Shown here one piece after another: positions 45,890-58,616 of a DNA stretch of 64,000 bases. The notes beneath the pieces were generated by a model, which was not told the DNA's origin, ran no database searches, and saw nothing but the letters and a program-made list of their open reading frames with translations. Within the stretch, counting starts at the first letter, position 1, and each line of letters begins with the position of its first letter. The stretch is from Paracentrotus lividus. Taxonomy: Eukaryota; Echinodermata; Echinoidea; Camarodonta; Echinidae. The position numbers were made by a program, and so were the translations under genes. Location of the stretch: contig CALNVZ010003432.1 in the NCBI GenBank assembly GCA_940671915.1, positions 9,207,342-9,271,341 of the forward strand, read 5' to 3'.

Positions 45890-46697
45890 TTCACAAAAGT
45901 GTATTAAGTTAAGCCATAATTTAAATCTGTGGTTTAACTATATAGGCAGTCAAACGTGACACAATTTTGAACAACAGATGTTCGACTTAACAGAATTTTT
46001 GGTACTGAAACTATTAAAAACTGCCCGGGAATCATAAATATATTTTCCTAACCATTAATGAAAGATTCCAGAATCCAGTAAAAGTGCAAGAAACATTACA
46101 ACTTTGACAGATTTGTCACATTTGGCTGTCCATTTATAAGACGTCATGTATAGTGTTGGAGATAGATTTTTTTTGTTTTGCTTCCAGAGCAGAATAATAT
46201 GAATGAATCTCAATTAACCTCTGTGTACAAAAGGATTTGTTATTAAAATCCACTCTAACACCTGAATTTTATGCAACAAACTGTGTAAATTATCAATTGA
46301 CCAGTCCACAATCGACAGGATCTCACAGGGCACAATTGCCAGCATTTACACGGTTTTGTGTGCAAAGCATATGCTATTCCCATTACACAAGACTGTACAC
46401 ACAGAATTCACTCAAGCATACAATCAGCTTGCTGGTTGCGCATGCCCAGAGTTCTGGGTGTGAGAATGAGAGTATGGTCTTTACTTTGATGAACATCTCC
46501 CCGCTGCTCATTGCAAACTATACATATCATTTGAAAAGACATGCATGGAACATGATTATATCCTTTGCCCATATATTGTTATGTTTAGGCAACATATGAG
46601 GACAAGTTGAGCAGGTTTTTTCAAAAATCAGTGTTTTCTACGTAACAACTATACTTGGGCTTTTAGCTATGGCTTAAACATTTTTTGAATACGGCCA
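45890..46697. repeat. Possible 0.8-kb MITE (GTATTCACAAAAGTG ends)
   Basis: GTATTCACAAAAGTGTATTA and TTAAGCCATA near the left are mirrored at the right by TATGGCTTAA and CATTTTTTGAATAC. The pairing is imperfect, so the borders are tentative. Confidence 0.45.
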
Positions 46698-47013
46698 ATT
46701 GCTGTGAATAGCTAGATTACATATTTTAATGGTTTTATAACGCTTCGTCAATCTGACTTTATATGCCAACGTCACCAACACACTCGTTACGTCAGCTTGT
46801 ACACTTCTCTGCGTCTGACGCAACGGAGGTTGCACGTTTTGTTAGGTGCAGGAAGCCTTACACTGCTCATAGGCACGTCAGAAACCGCCCAGGTTGCCGC
46901 TCCTCGCGGCGGGAAAACCACTGGCGCTGGGGCCAAATGGCACATTCTGGTCCACGTAGTCAGGCCACATGAAAAGCTTATAATGTTCCTGTCAGTGTGA
47001 CATCTCCCGTAGT

Positions 47014-47361
47014 ACACTGTAAATATCATATTGCTATTATTTACAGCAAATTGCTGTCAGCAGAGTCGCATAAAAGAGATGTAATTTTAATAAATAACAG
47101 ATTTTGTTGTAAATTTATCCTGCAAATAAATTACGTGGAGAAATTAAAAATATACATAGGAAGTAACACATTTGTTCCAGTTTTAAACAAATACCGTAAG
47201 CCTATCATGGTGCAATGCTTTTTTTTTTTTCCTTCTCTCTTTCATTAATTCTTATAGGCCGAAATTTACAACAAACTGTTTATATTAAATGTATCATTTT
47301 TGCTTATGGCGACTCTGCCGACATCACTTTCGCTGTATTTTTTTTTTCAGTTGTACTGTAT
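47014..47361. repeat. Foldback element with ACAGCAAATTGCTGTCAGCAG arms, copy 1
   Basis: TTTACAGCAAATTGCTGTCA, AGAGTCGC and TTGTTGTAAATTT at the left are inverted as AAATTTACAACAAACTGTTT and GGCGACTCTGCCGACA at the right. Confidence 0.7.
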
Positions 47362-47513
47362 CTAATTGGCCGACATTTGCAATTCTAATCCAATTTTATT
47401 TGTTTGTTTGTAAAGGTGTCCCCTTTTATTCCTCTTCATGTGCTGTTTTGATTTCCGACATGGATTTTATTTTTATTTTTTATCTGAAGCATGAATTCAT
47501 GTCACTACAACAA

Positions 47514-47858
47514 CACCGTAAAAAAATATTTGTATTTTTACAGCAAATTGCTGTTCAGCAGCAGTCGCCATAAAAAATGTAATTTTTAAAACAAACAGTT
47601 TTTAGTTGAAATTTTTCTCGTCTAAGAATTTATGAAAGAGAAGGAAAAAATCATTAGAGTCTATTAGCGTACATATTTGGTTTTAAAACGGAACAATGTG
47701 TTACTCGCTGATGGTTATATTTTGTATTTGTATTGTAGTTATTTGCAGCGAGAAATATTTACAACAAACTGTTTTTTTTTAAATGTACATTTTTTTGATG
47801 GCGAACTCTGCTGACAGCAAGATTTGCTCTGTTAAATGACCAAATATTTTTTACAGTG
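47514..47858. repeat. Foldback element, copy 2, inverted interior
   Basis: Ends CACCGTAAAAAAATATTTG and CAAATATTTTTTACAGTG. Arms as in copy 1. The loop (GAATTTATGAAAGAGAAGGA) is the reverse complement of the copy 1 loop, so the two stand in opposite orientation. Confidence 0.75.
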
Positions 47859-48229
47859 GAATTTTCCAAAAAATTTTTGATCGTTCTTGGCAGTCCTTTA
47901 ACCATAGCGTTTTTGATACTGAATTCCGGATTTATTGGAGCTTTTCGACCCGGATTGTGTCTCGTGCATCAGACCTTTTGATCCGGTTTTTGGGGTCCAT
48001 CGGGGCCATAATGTCAATTGTGATCCCTGAGAGAGACTATTTTTATTGACCCAGATCCGGGTTCCACTGAAATTCCCATGAACATAAGAGAATGAAGAAA
48101 GAAACAAATTTTCTTTGCAGAGGACACACTCGCCATGTGGAAGTGAAGGGAGCAGCTATTTCCTCTCCTCATTGCTGACTGTCCCGTTGGACCTGTGGCC
48201 TCTGGCCGGTGACTGCGCCGTCGTATAGA

Positions 48230-49290
48230 CGCCGTCTCCCGCTTTCTGCTATAACCTACTTGTGTTCTTTAGAGCCACACAAGAGACTAAGAAGACTTGA
48301 GACGATTTTATTTGGGATGAATACTGAGGGAGCGCGGAGCAGGGATTACGTGAGGTGGGGGGCAGGGACAATTCTCCTTCCTGGTATACAGGGACAGTTC
48401 TGCGCCGTCTCCGTGTATGGCTGAGCTGTCGCCTTTGGATCGGTGTTCGTGCTCGTAGTAGATCGCGTCTCCCGCTGTTGATACCTACTTGCTCCTGTTG
48501 AAAGGTCTGATAAGAGACTGAGACGCCATTGCGACGCGTTTATTTGATAATAACTTGGGGGAGGTTTAGACGTTTGGAAGGGGACAGGGGTGTCGAGGTA
48601 TGAAAATGAACATGAGACCCTTGGCGCCCACTGGATCACCAACAGGACCCTCCTGTGTGGTAAGAAGCGTGTCTGATGGCATACATTAGTTGTAGGCTCG
48701 TCAGGGTGTGGATTTACCCCGAGTTAGCTCCTGTACAGCCAATGTGGTCTGCAAAGGGGCTATAATGTACATTTCTTTCGAATAAACAGCACCCCTCCCC
48801 ACGCCGATGAGATCTGGGACCGGGACAAAACATCATAGCCTGAATATACAAATTAGATCGGTTGGCGCATCTCATATGATTATTGGTGAATCAGTGGATA
48901 ACTATACTATGTTTTTTGAAAATACACGAACCCTGGTTAATGGAGTATACCCCAGCTAGAGCCAATGCTGCGCAGATGATTAGTATACCTACTTGTTTCT
49001 TTGAGAGTCATAAGAGACTGAGAGCGAGCCTTGCGGACCGCGTTCATTTGGATGAATAAGCTGGGGAGCATGTAGACGTTGGAAGGTGGTGAGGATGAAC
49101 ATGACTGAGACCTTTTGCGTCCCCATCTGGATCACCACCGGCGCCCTCATTTGTGGGTTAGCAGGGTGTGTGATGCGAGTACATTTAGTTGTGAGGCTGT
49201 CAGGTGTAGTGTAGCCGACGCAGTAAGATGAATCAGTTAAGCCCCGCAGAGCAGATGGCTCAGCCCAAAGGGGCAATAACTACACAAAAC
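48230..49290. repeat. Two to three diverged direct repeats with many indels
   Basis: Words such as ACCTACTTG, AGAGACTGAGA, TAGACGTTGGAAGG, GAACATGA-GAGACC and GGATCACCA-CGG recur in the same order in 48458-48790 and 48958-49280, with a shorter third copy from 48240. The copies differ mainly by one-base gains and losses. Confidence 0.75.
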
Positions 49291-52200
49291 ACTCTTTAAT
49301 TTGCTTTGAATTAGCGGTTTACTATTTCCCAATTATTTGTTAAATTATTTTCTCGCGAAAAGAATACCGTACCGCAGGAGAGAATACTTCAAAGAAGTTG
49401 CTGATGTGGTTTTTCCAGTAGGCTTAGGATTTCATGCGCTAGTATCCCAAAAGCAATAAAAAAGCAAGAATAGCTTAAACAAAACTCGGCTCGAGAATCG
49501 CTACCTTGATCCACTGGAGACAGCGCGTGCGATGTTTTTCAAACTTTAAAGGCGAAGGTGTGAACGGCAAAAGAAGTTGCTTTCTCAATAGAAGCAGAAA
49601 CTTTGAAACACAGATTTTAAAAGGTTGGAGAAAATCGGAGCTTAATAATAGAAAGGTTGAGAATATTCTTATGATGCACACAAAAAAATGATCGCAATGG
49701 ACCAAATGGGCAAATTACCTGTGATGTCATAGGGGCAAAACTTTACTTATGCCATTTTCTATAATGTTTTCTATGATAACTTTCATTTATTTGTTAAGAA
49801 AACTGTTTTCCTCCATAACTTTGGCCAAACTTAGTTGATGGCATTATGTTATTGCAATCTATGCATTTTTCATAAAAATGGATGTATAATACATTTGAAA
49901 AGAAAAGTGACATTTTTCATGAAATTTAACATTTCATGAAATACCTTTCTTCTATACTTGAAAACACTACTTAAATCTTTTTTTTTTTGTGTGTGTATTT
50001 CGCAGATGGGCGGTTTGCTGATTTTACAATAAGGGTATAGATCGCCTAATACCATATTGCCCATCAATATATCGTGCCAAAGTTATTAGGAAATCAGTTT
50101 CTTAAAAATAAAGTGAAAAAGTTGATCTAAAACAATAAAAAAATGCATTGGCAAGTTGTGCCCCTATGGCCCATCACGCATTTGTGATTGGTGTTGCATT
50201 TTGTTTATAGTGATCGAATTTTTTTGCATGCGTAAAGATATTCACAAATTTGATATTATTTGTCCGATTTTCTATTCTATTTTTATTCTGTTTTTCTAAT
50301 TTTTCTGCTTTTTATAAAAGCAACTTATTTTGGGTCCAGACCCTCCGTTTGAGCTACAGCGTGGTATTAGACCAAACCGCATTGGAGCTTAGTAGGAAAG
50401 TTGTATAATAATTATTGCCCAAGCTGTATAATTATGGTCGGCTTGACGAAGTAGCAGACAAAGACAGTATAACTCCAAAAGGAATGCAGCTCGATGATCA
50501 CTGTTAATTCCATCACGAAATGTGACTTACAATGTGTGAATCCCATCATGAGAGACCTATAGACAAGGAATACAACGCAAGATCTAACTAGATACTTTGA
50601 AGACGGATGATGGAGTAGAGGAAAGAGATGAGCTATATGAAATCAAATCAAAACAACAAACAAAACAAAAACAAATTGCATGCTAGATTGGGACAACTAA
50701 AGGATTCGTACAAAGTCAGATTAATCGATCTGGTAGTTGGTATATAGTTACCCAGCTTTTAATCTAGTTTTGCAGCGAGTGTGTTAAACAAAGAGTCCCA
50801 CATTGATACGAAGTACGATTCTGTCCCGTTTGGCCGTCCATAGCGTACCCGTGAAGGCGTGAGCCAGAGAGGAAGGATGATGACCGGTGGGTGTAATATA
50901 ATCCTATAAAGGGATTTAAACGAAGCAGGTCATCTTACTATCCGGGGCTGAGTCGAGACGTGGACGAGTCACGAAACGCACGGATCCAACATGAGCATGA
51001 TGATGGCGTAGCTTCAAGCCACCACGGTCACGTGACCAAAGCATGTCCGAATTAAATTAAATTAATTAACATTCATATCCATTACATGGTCACATTGAAT
51101 ATGTTATAGCAAATGTCAAAATCTTATTACAATGATTTTAATAGAGATTGCCAAAAAAAAAACAAAAAAAAACATCTGCAAGCTAACTTTAGACTAAAGG
51201 TACCCTTTGACATTATATCGGATTGTAAAGACAAAGTAAGACACGCATCTCGTTGGTAATTCATGGATGGATATCCGCTTTCATAATATACAAACATTCC
51301 TGTTATGAATGAAATAAAACAAGACGTAGAGACGCTTGTAAAATCGCAAATGAACGAAATTTAGCTGTAATACTTATTGGAGGTAGTATCAAGGAATAAG
51401 GACGCAGAAATTTTGGAAAAATATGATTCGTGTTTTGAGGCACCTGCTCGATATTGCAGATATTAGCCCAGAAAAAACCCTAATCAGCTCTTACGAGGAA
51501 TTGCAGATTAGGAAACAAATACTGAGCCATATTTCAAAAAAGCTTACATGAGAATATTTACAATTTCTAAAAAAAATTTCTCTTTTTATTTAACCCACTT
51601 TGGAAATGGAACGCTTTAATAGTACATGATCTCTTCAAAGATCTTTGGATTTTGTTACAATTGTAGGTACTGGGATGCTGGGGTAGTTGGAACAGACGAG
51701 CTGAAGAACTGCATGCACGACAGGGATAACTGGAGGATTCGTACTAGGTCTCGGCAGTTTAGCCGACCTGGTAGGTAGGTATACAGGTACGAAAATCAAT
51801 TGAAAATAAAGTTTTTGTTTAAGCACTTTTCGTATAGTAGTACTAGCACCCATCTATCATGTGTCTATTGATCCAGTAGGCTTATATGTAATTTCATCAA
51901 AGAATTAAACTGTCAGAAAATAGAGCATGGGTAAGGGCGTACAGGGCAGTTTTATCTTTAGATTGGGTTTAAAGCAAAACTTAAAGGGGAAGGAGCTATA
52001 TTGGAATGTAAACCGAACACAGCGTTCAAAATGAAGGTTTTGTGTGTCCAGCAGTAAGGCGTAAAAAGCTATTAGCGTCATTTTTTTTTATTTGTGTTTA
52101 TTGTTGTTGAGAGGATGAAAGGGGAATAAAATATCTATCTCAATAAAGAACTATTTATAATGAATCACAGAACGTGAAGAAAACAAAAATATCATTTCTC
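49291..52200. other. Intergenic, no gene seen
   Basis: AT-rich sequence, short chance frames, no clear repeat. Confidence 0.45.
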
Positions 52201-55105
52201 TATAATTTTATCACGAAATTAATCCAAATGTTGGCCCCTGCACATGCCCTGTTTGCCTCTACTAAGCACACGATGAAAGGTTTCATCAGTTAAAAATCGA
52301 AATCCTCTTTCAACAATATTAAACGAGTATTGATCATGCACTGGTAAAGAAAACCCCAAAATTTGTCGTACACGGTCAAATTTAGAATGCAACTCCCAGG
52401 ATTCATTTTGTTGACGGCGCCACCAATGTTCACTAGGGGGCAACATCCAGGGACAGGGAAGTTTGTGGAACCATCGGGTGCGGGGGGGGGGTGTATTGTG
52501 ACGCTATCGATTTTTGGCGTTTTAACGGTGATCACAAATTGGTTGCAGTTCGACCGTAATTTTAAAAGCTACTGATTCTCATCACCAATCTTTTATTTTA
52601 ATATGAACAGAACAAATACGATGCTTAACCTTGCAATATTGGTAAAGAAAGAGTGGACCTCGTGAATATTCTTTCTAATGTTACGTGTTGTATTTAAACA
52701 CATTATTATTGATGTTTATGAGGTCGCCAGCCACAGGAAGTCGTGTTTCAATATGTCTGCTTTAAGCATTGCAATATTTCTAAAGGGCTCCTCTGATCAG
52801 CATCTTCCATTAAGCAACATTCTAATATGTCCCTTACCATGTTGGACCCTAGTTCTATTATGTGCTACTTGAAGTTGAATTATGACAAGTTTATCCGCTA
52901 CTCTTTAAAACATTCTTACCGCAGTACCAACGCCAGACGCCCTGAACCCCGCCGCTCTCTCACTCTCTTTGGAACTTTATACCGGGGGGGGGGTGGCTTC
53001 GACAAGGCAATTATACATAAAATAGCCGTGTCTAAGGGCCCATTCTTCCCCTTTGATGACTTTTGCTAAGTAAATTCAAAAATTTGGTAGCATTCTTCTT
53101 AGTAAGATATGTTCGTTATCTTGAAATAAAGGCCTAATTACTGACAGAGACCAACCCTTCGAAAATATGTAAGTTTGAACAGCGGATAGACGAAAATGTG
53201 TGCATATGATTCACAATTTAAAACTGGTATAGGAAAGGCAATCATTAAGCTTCGTACGCTTAAACTGGGAAGAAATCAGTGTAAAGCTTGGCACTATATT
53301 AGACTCACAAGTTTTATACCAAATTTGAGCTTTTGACTATCAATAGACTCAGTTTCGGCATTAGGGGGCGCTATATCGATTTATTTTCAAAATGAGCCGG
53401 TGAGCATGTAGTTTCTTGGCTAAAATAAGAAAGGAGGATAAATTGTCCTTCCGTTTCACATGACCACACACCGAGTGAATAATTCTGATTTTTTACAATT
53501 TTATCAAACTTCAAATTAACACGACATCTCTATGAGACCATCATTATATAGTGTGGACCCTGTAAAGACAAACTTATTAAAAAATGTAACATACAAGTAC
53601 AAGTAGGTCATAATTATTTGATTTGAAAGCAGTAGAGAATCGATCACGCTTGTAGTGATAAATGAGTAAGACAAAACAAACCCTTCATTGTGAATACTAT
53701 AAATCGAGGGAGCATTTAAAAAAAAAATAGTTTGAACTTCATTAACTTCGGTCCAAGTGCTGGTGCACCACCCGACTCGGAAACTTAATATCACTTACTT
53801 GATTTTTAAAATTCATGATTACTGATCATCGCATTAAAATAACCCTTTTGATTAATGATGCTTCCTCCACAGCTTGAGCATGATTGGAATGTGGATGGAT
53901 TGATTATTGATTCTCCATACTCCCAAAATGACACCATAATCTGGAAATAATAAACATTATATTCATGGCTGCTCGTGTGATCACATAAATTTTGTCAGAT
54001 TTTTTAAAATTGTAAATAAGCCAAACTGCGTCGCCAATGTGATGGGACTCATCATGCTCCTGGGATGAGCACAGAGAAGACCAAATCAGATGACTCTACG
54101 AAGTCACACCAAAGAACCAACATGAAACCAACCACTTAACTCTCATTTGCAGTAATATGATCTCTTGGGCAGTGTGGTATCCGTATGGATCCGATCGGGC
54201 TGGTGTGACTAGGCTTTTAAGCTACTCCCGGGAATGACGCAATAAAAAGTGCGGAGACACGGCTTGCACAAGCTGTAATTGTATTTGAATTGGATTATCA
54301 AAATACCCCGATCAGCTTTCGACCCAGTCATGATTCGCCGTCCATCCTCATGGAAGGGAAATGTAGAGATATGAGAATGTGGTATCTATTTAAACATTAT
54401 TTATGTACCGACTGGCTCTCATTCCACGCTGGATGTATATAGTTGGATCCCCATCTCCCGCCCGAGGGCTGCAACACATCGCATCAGTGGGATAAAGAGA
54501 TAATAAATCTTCACAAGATTCAAAATATGGATGTTCGCAAACAAAAGGCATCATTCGACATTCTATGAGTATAGAAAGGGGGAAGGGGCTGTCTGATTAC
54601 ATTACAAACATTTTCCAGAAAGATTTTTACCAAGAAAGCATGTTGTTATGTTATATTTTCGGACATTGTTGGTTTGTAAATAAAAAGACGATTTGACGAC
54701 AAGACTTTTAGACCCATTAGGCTAAATGCTTTTGAAAACTAAAAAAAAAAAACTAAAAAAAAAAAAAAAAAAACCTTTCGCCACATGGCTTATATCATAC
54801 ATAGCAAAAAAGGGCACATACTCTTACAACAAAGGTTGAACATATTTTTTTCGGCAACAAATGTATATTTTACGGAACATGTTTCAATATGAAGGGGGAG
54901 GAGAATACCTTTTGATATTATTCAATCAATGCTGATGTATAATATTGTGAGACAACAAAACAAAAACAAAAAGTACAGGGCGTGCACCCCTTGCACCCCG
55001 CCTGAATCCGCCACTGCGACATTTATTTTATTGGTAGTGAATTGTCACGCACTAAATTCTTCCCCTCAACAGACGGTCTAGGATGAGAGAATACAAACAG
55101 GCATG
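52201..55105. other. Intergenic, no certain gene
   Basis: 52220-52470 is less AT-rich and has overlapping open frames on both strands without a domain I know. Poly-G runs occur at 52482 and 52985, and poly-A near 54740-54772. A one-ended GGATCC-type MITE fragment lies at 54970-55020. Confidence 0.45.
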
Positions 55106-55109
55106 TTAA

Positions 55110-55695
55110 AGGAGAAATGTCCCTTTGTAGATAGTTTATTTACTGTGGATGCAGAAAATGCTAATCAGCACATTAGTGATGATTTGGTGAAAATCGGATA
55201 AATGATAAGAAAGTTATGAGTATTTGAATATTGAGATATCTGATGACATAGGAAATCTCCCATTGGCAACGCGGTCACCATTTCTGATGTCACAAAGGGA
55301 GAACTCTCCATATGGTGTGCACAAAAACATTCAAAATGTCTCTTTATTTTCATTCTAATGATAGAACAGGTTTACTTTTCATGATATATTATGACTTTCA
55401 TATATTTACATGTCATCCCATAAAAAGATTCTTTATTCTCCCTTTAGAATCGACAAAAAAAAGAGGACTTTAGTACAATATGTACAATAGATATGGGAAA
55501 GATCTCCCTGCATTACATCACACATCATGGTCGCGTTGCCAATTAGAGGATCTCCATATCATAAGTGATCTCAAAATCTAAAAATTCATATCTCTCTTAT
55601 TCATTGCCTGATTTTTGCTGAAACTTTTACCAATATGTTTTGGTGGTTTGTCTCCATTCACTGAAGCCAAATTTCTCTGAGGGGATAATTCCCCT
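55110..55695. mobile_element. TTAA-flanked MITE, copy 2 of the 33654 family
   Basis: TTAA then AGGAGAAATGTCCC at the left, GGGGATAATTCCCCT then TTAA at the right. It shares CATTGGCAACGCGGTC, TCATTCTAATGATAGAAC-like and CATCACACATCATGG-like segments with 33654-34236. 586 bp. Confidence 0.82.
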
Positions 55696-56283
55696 TTAAT
55701 GTCTAGCATGATTATGAACATTCCAATAAGAAAGAGAAGATAGCATATAAGAGACCCGAATTCAAAGAAAATCGCACATGGTAATATGATATTTGGAAGT
55801 GATGTATGATCATCTTGACTTTGAAGCGTTAGATTCACAAGATGACACTCATTTCTTAAGGGCATGGACTGTAACTGAATACCAGTTTTAGTTTAAAGAA
55901 TATATTGAGAATTCAGTTCATTATTTGAAATGTCTCTGAAGTTGTGGATCATAATTACGCATAATCATTTTTTCTTTGGGGTTCTTAATGCATCTACGTA
56001 TTAAAAAGCAAAATATTTTATATAAAAACCTTTCACGATTTGATAGCATACCATACCAAATCTGAATTTTCTCTTCAGTTTTATTTCGTAACTTTTTATG
56101 ATAAATACATTCACATAGATCTGCTGATGTGAACAGAATGGTGTGAAGAAATGATAAACATACCCATGGGGCATTAAATTGATCCATATTCACGTGGAAA
56201 CCTTTAGCTTCAAAAAGCTTACATAAAAAATTATAGTCAGAAGGGCTGTGAGCCATAACATTCTTTTGGCTCTCCCAAGAGGC

Positions 56284-56300
56284 ATCATCATCCACACACA

Positions 56301-56360
<60 letters not shown>

Positions 56361-56512
56361 CACAGCCCCCTACTCACAAATAAAAATACACACACACACA
56401 CACACACCAACACGCACCCACTCGCTCACTCCCACGCACACACATATATACACACAAAACCTCCCCAACACACCCTTAAACACACACACACACACTCACA
56501 TACTCGTCCACA
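56284..56512. repeat. (CA)n microsatellite, compound
   Basis: Long CA runs broken by CTCACA, CCACA and TATATA words. The His/Thr-rich open frame here is a by-product. Confidence 0.95.
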
Positions 56513-58496
56513 CCTAAGTTGAACACGATAAAACAAATTCTGGCAAACGCGGTTAAAATCGATGTGATGACGTAGCTTGGAAATAGAGGCGTGGACCTTG
56601 AATGAATATACCCAAGAGATATCGTATAGAAGAAAGATTGTTTCCTGACAATTTATACAATAGGTAAACAAAGTAAATCAAGTGAGTTACCGTAAGTCCG
56701 ACATTTTGGAGCTATTAGGGTTTAATCAAATATAAAATATAATTGAAGGTCTTTGTATGCTATGGATATGTAATAGACGATTAAAAAAAAAAAAGATAAA
56801 AAATCGTACGATGAAGCCTTCGGGCGAAGGAAGTAAATCTTAGAGAGAGAAAACATCGAATGAAATCATTTCCTAAGCCCTTTTGGCGAAAAGTTGATGT
56901 TTATTTTTCTATTTTTGTCTCGACTCGACAAAGAGTTGTGAAAAGGTACAACAACACTAGCAGTGAAACTCATGAAACAGGAACAGAAAACATGGCGATA
57001 ATGATCTAGTTAAATTATCGTACTGTATAAATTCGTATCATAATACATTATGAGCCATGTATAATTATGGTATTTTGGTTGAATAATAATGCACATTTTC
57101 TATTTTATATACATACACACATTTTAAAGTCATTTATTGTATCTATTCTGTTACAACTTGAAATTACTTCACTCCCATGGCAGTGTATTCTCTGTTTAAT
57201 ACTATTAATTAAATTTCAGGATATTCCCCTTCCAATTAGATGAAATTGAACCTTATGTGGTTTCATTAAAAGCTGTGTCACGTACGGACGCGCCCGACCA
57301 TATATTAAGGGACGGGCACAGTCATGGATCCAAGATTCTGCAATGGGGGGGGGGGGGGCGGGGGGCTGAGTTCAATCTAATGACTTGGGTTCAAGTCTGG
57401 GTCAAGTTTCGTTTTATATGTTTTGCTGTTGTATTGTTTGTTTGTTTGTTTGTTTTTTATTGGGGGGTTATTTCGTAAGTTTTAGGTTTAGGGAAACGCG
57501 AAGGGATAGGGTTAGGGTAAAGGGGGTATTGTAGAGTATAGAAAGTATGGACAATAAAGAATCGCGACCTGGGGGACCAAGCCCCCAAATACGAAGGGGA
57601 TTACAGAAGGAATTACAGACAGTGACCGCAGGCTGAACTGGAGCTGAACTAAATGCACCCCTGACTCGGAAAATCTGTTCCAGAGAAACTCAAGTTTGTT
57701 AATTATTTAGAAACGTAATGAGATCTATCCTCTAAAGTGCTTTCTAATTATGACCCACATTTCAAAGCCTATTCAAAGACATTCCAACGATATTCTTTTT
57801 CCACGCCAAGGTTCTAAATTGGGGCTGAGTATAAATCGAATCACACCTTATCAATGCAGGGTATATGGCAACCGTCTCAGGTGTCGTAATTCGTTCAAAT
57901 TACCTCATTAAGCCAAGGGGCGCTCTTGCCTTTGTGTCGGCAGTTTATTTACCTATCTATGATATAGTTCCCGCTGTTAGTTAGGTGTACATGAATGTAA
58001 TAACATACGCTTTTGGAGTGGCCAGGCATGTGAGGATATTGCGAACGGTAGAAGGATATTCCTTTCAAAGTTGATGTGCGAGGATTCAAATGAAAAATAA
58101 GTTACACACATTTCCAATTATTCAAGACTAAACATGCACATAGGGTTTTATGAGTCAAATATTATGCTCTGAAGATATACTATCATGATACAGCGACGAA
58201 GACAATAAGACAGAAAGAAAACATTTCTGCCTATTAACATTATCAAACCCAGAAACACTACGTTGCGTATTACATTCCAGATGTCCATGAATAATTTATG
58301 TAGAAGATGTAATTTTAGACTATTACTTTTGATCGATATAAATTGATCAATATGATTTGAAGATGAAATGAACCTTCCATTACCTTGAAATTCATCCATC
58401 GCACCACTTTACCAGTCCACTTACAATCAGTATTATTTCATGGAACTGTCATCCGTCATCCATGGACCTCTATACCCTGTGCTTAGTACTCTAGTG
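56513..58496. other. Intergenic, no gene seen
   Basis: Poly-G at 57345-57365 and a (TTTG)n stretch at 57437-57455. Nothing else stands out. Confidence 0.5.
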
Positions 58497-58616
58497 CCCT
58501 GTAACACAAAAGATACGATCAATCTTACGACTGATATCATTCAAGTCTATGGTAAACCGTGTGCTAAATGTTAGCATCGATCGTATGATTGATCGTATCT
58601 CTTTTATGTTACAGGG
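58497..58616. mobile_element. Short palindromic MITE (CCCTGTAACACAAAAGATAC ends)
   Basis: Left CCCTGTAACACAAAAGATAC plus GATCAATC, right GATTGATCGTATCTCTTTTA plus TGTTACAGGG. 120 bp, almost fully self-complementary at its ends. Confidence 0.85.

Noticed and set aside
46763-47000. Overlapping open frames on both strands near 46.8-47.0 kb
   Set aside because: They are mutual shadows without a domain, splice partner or coding bias.
56248-56517. His/Thr-rich open frame
   Set aside because: Entirely a (CA)n microsatellite.
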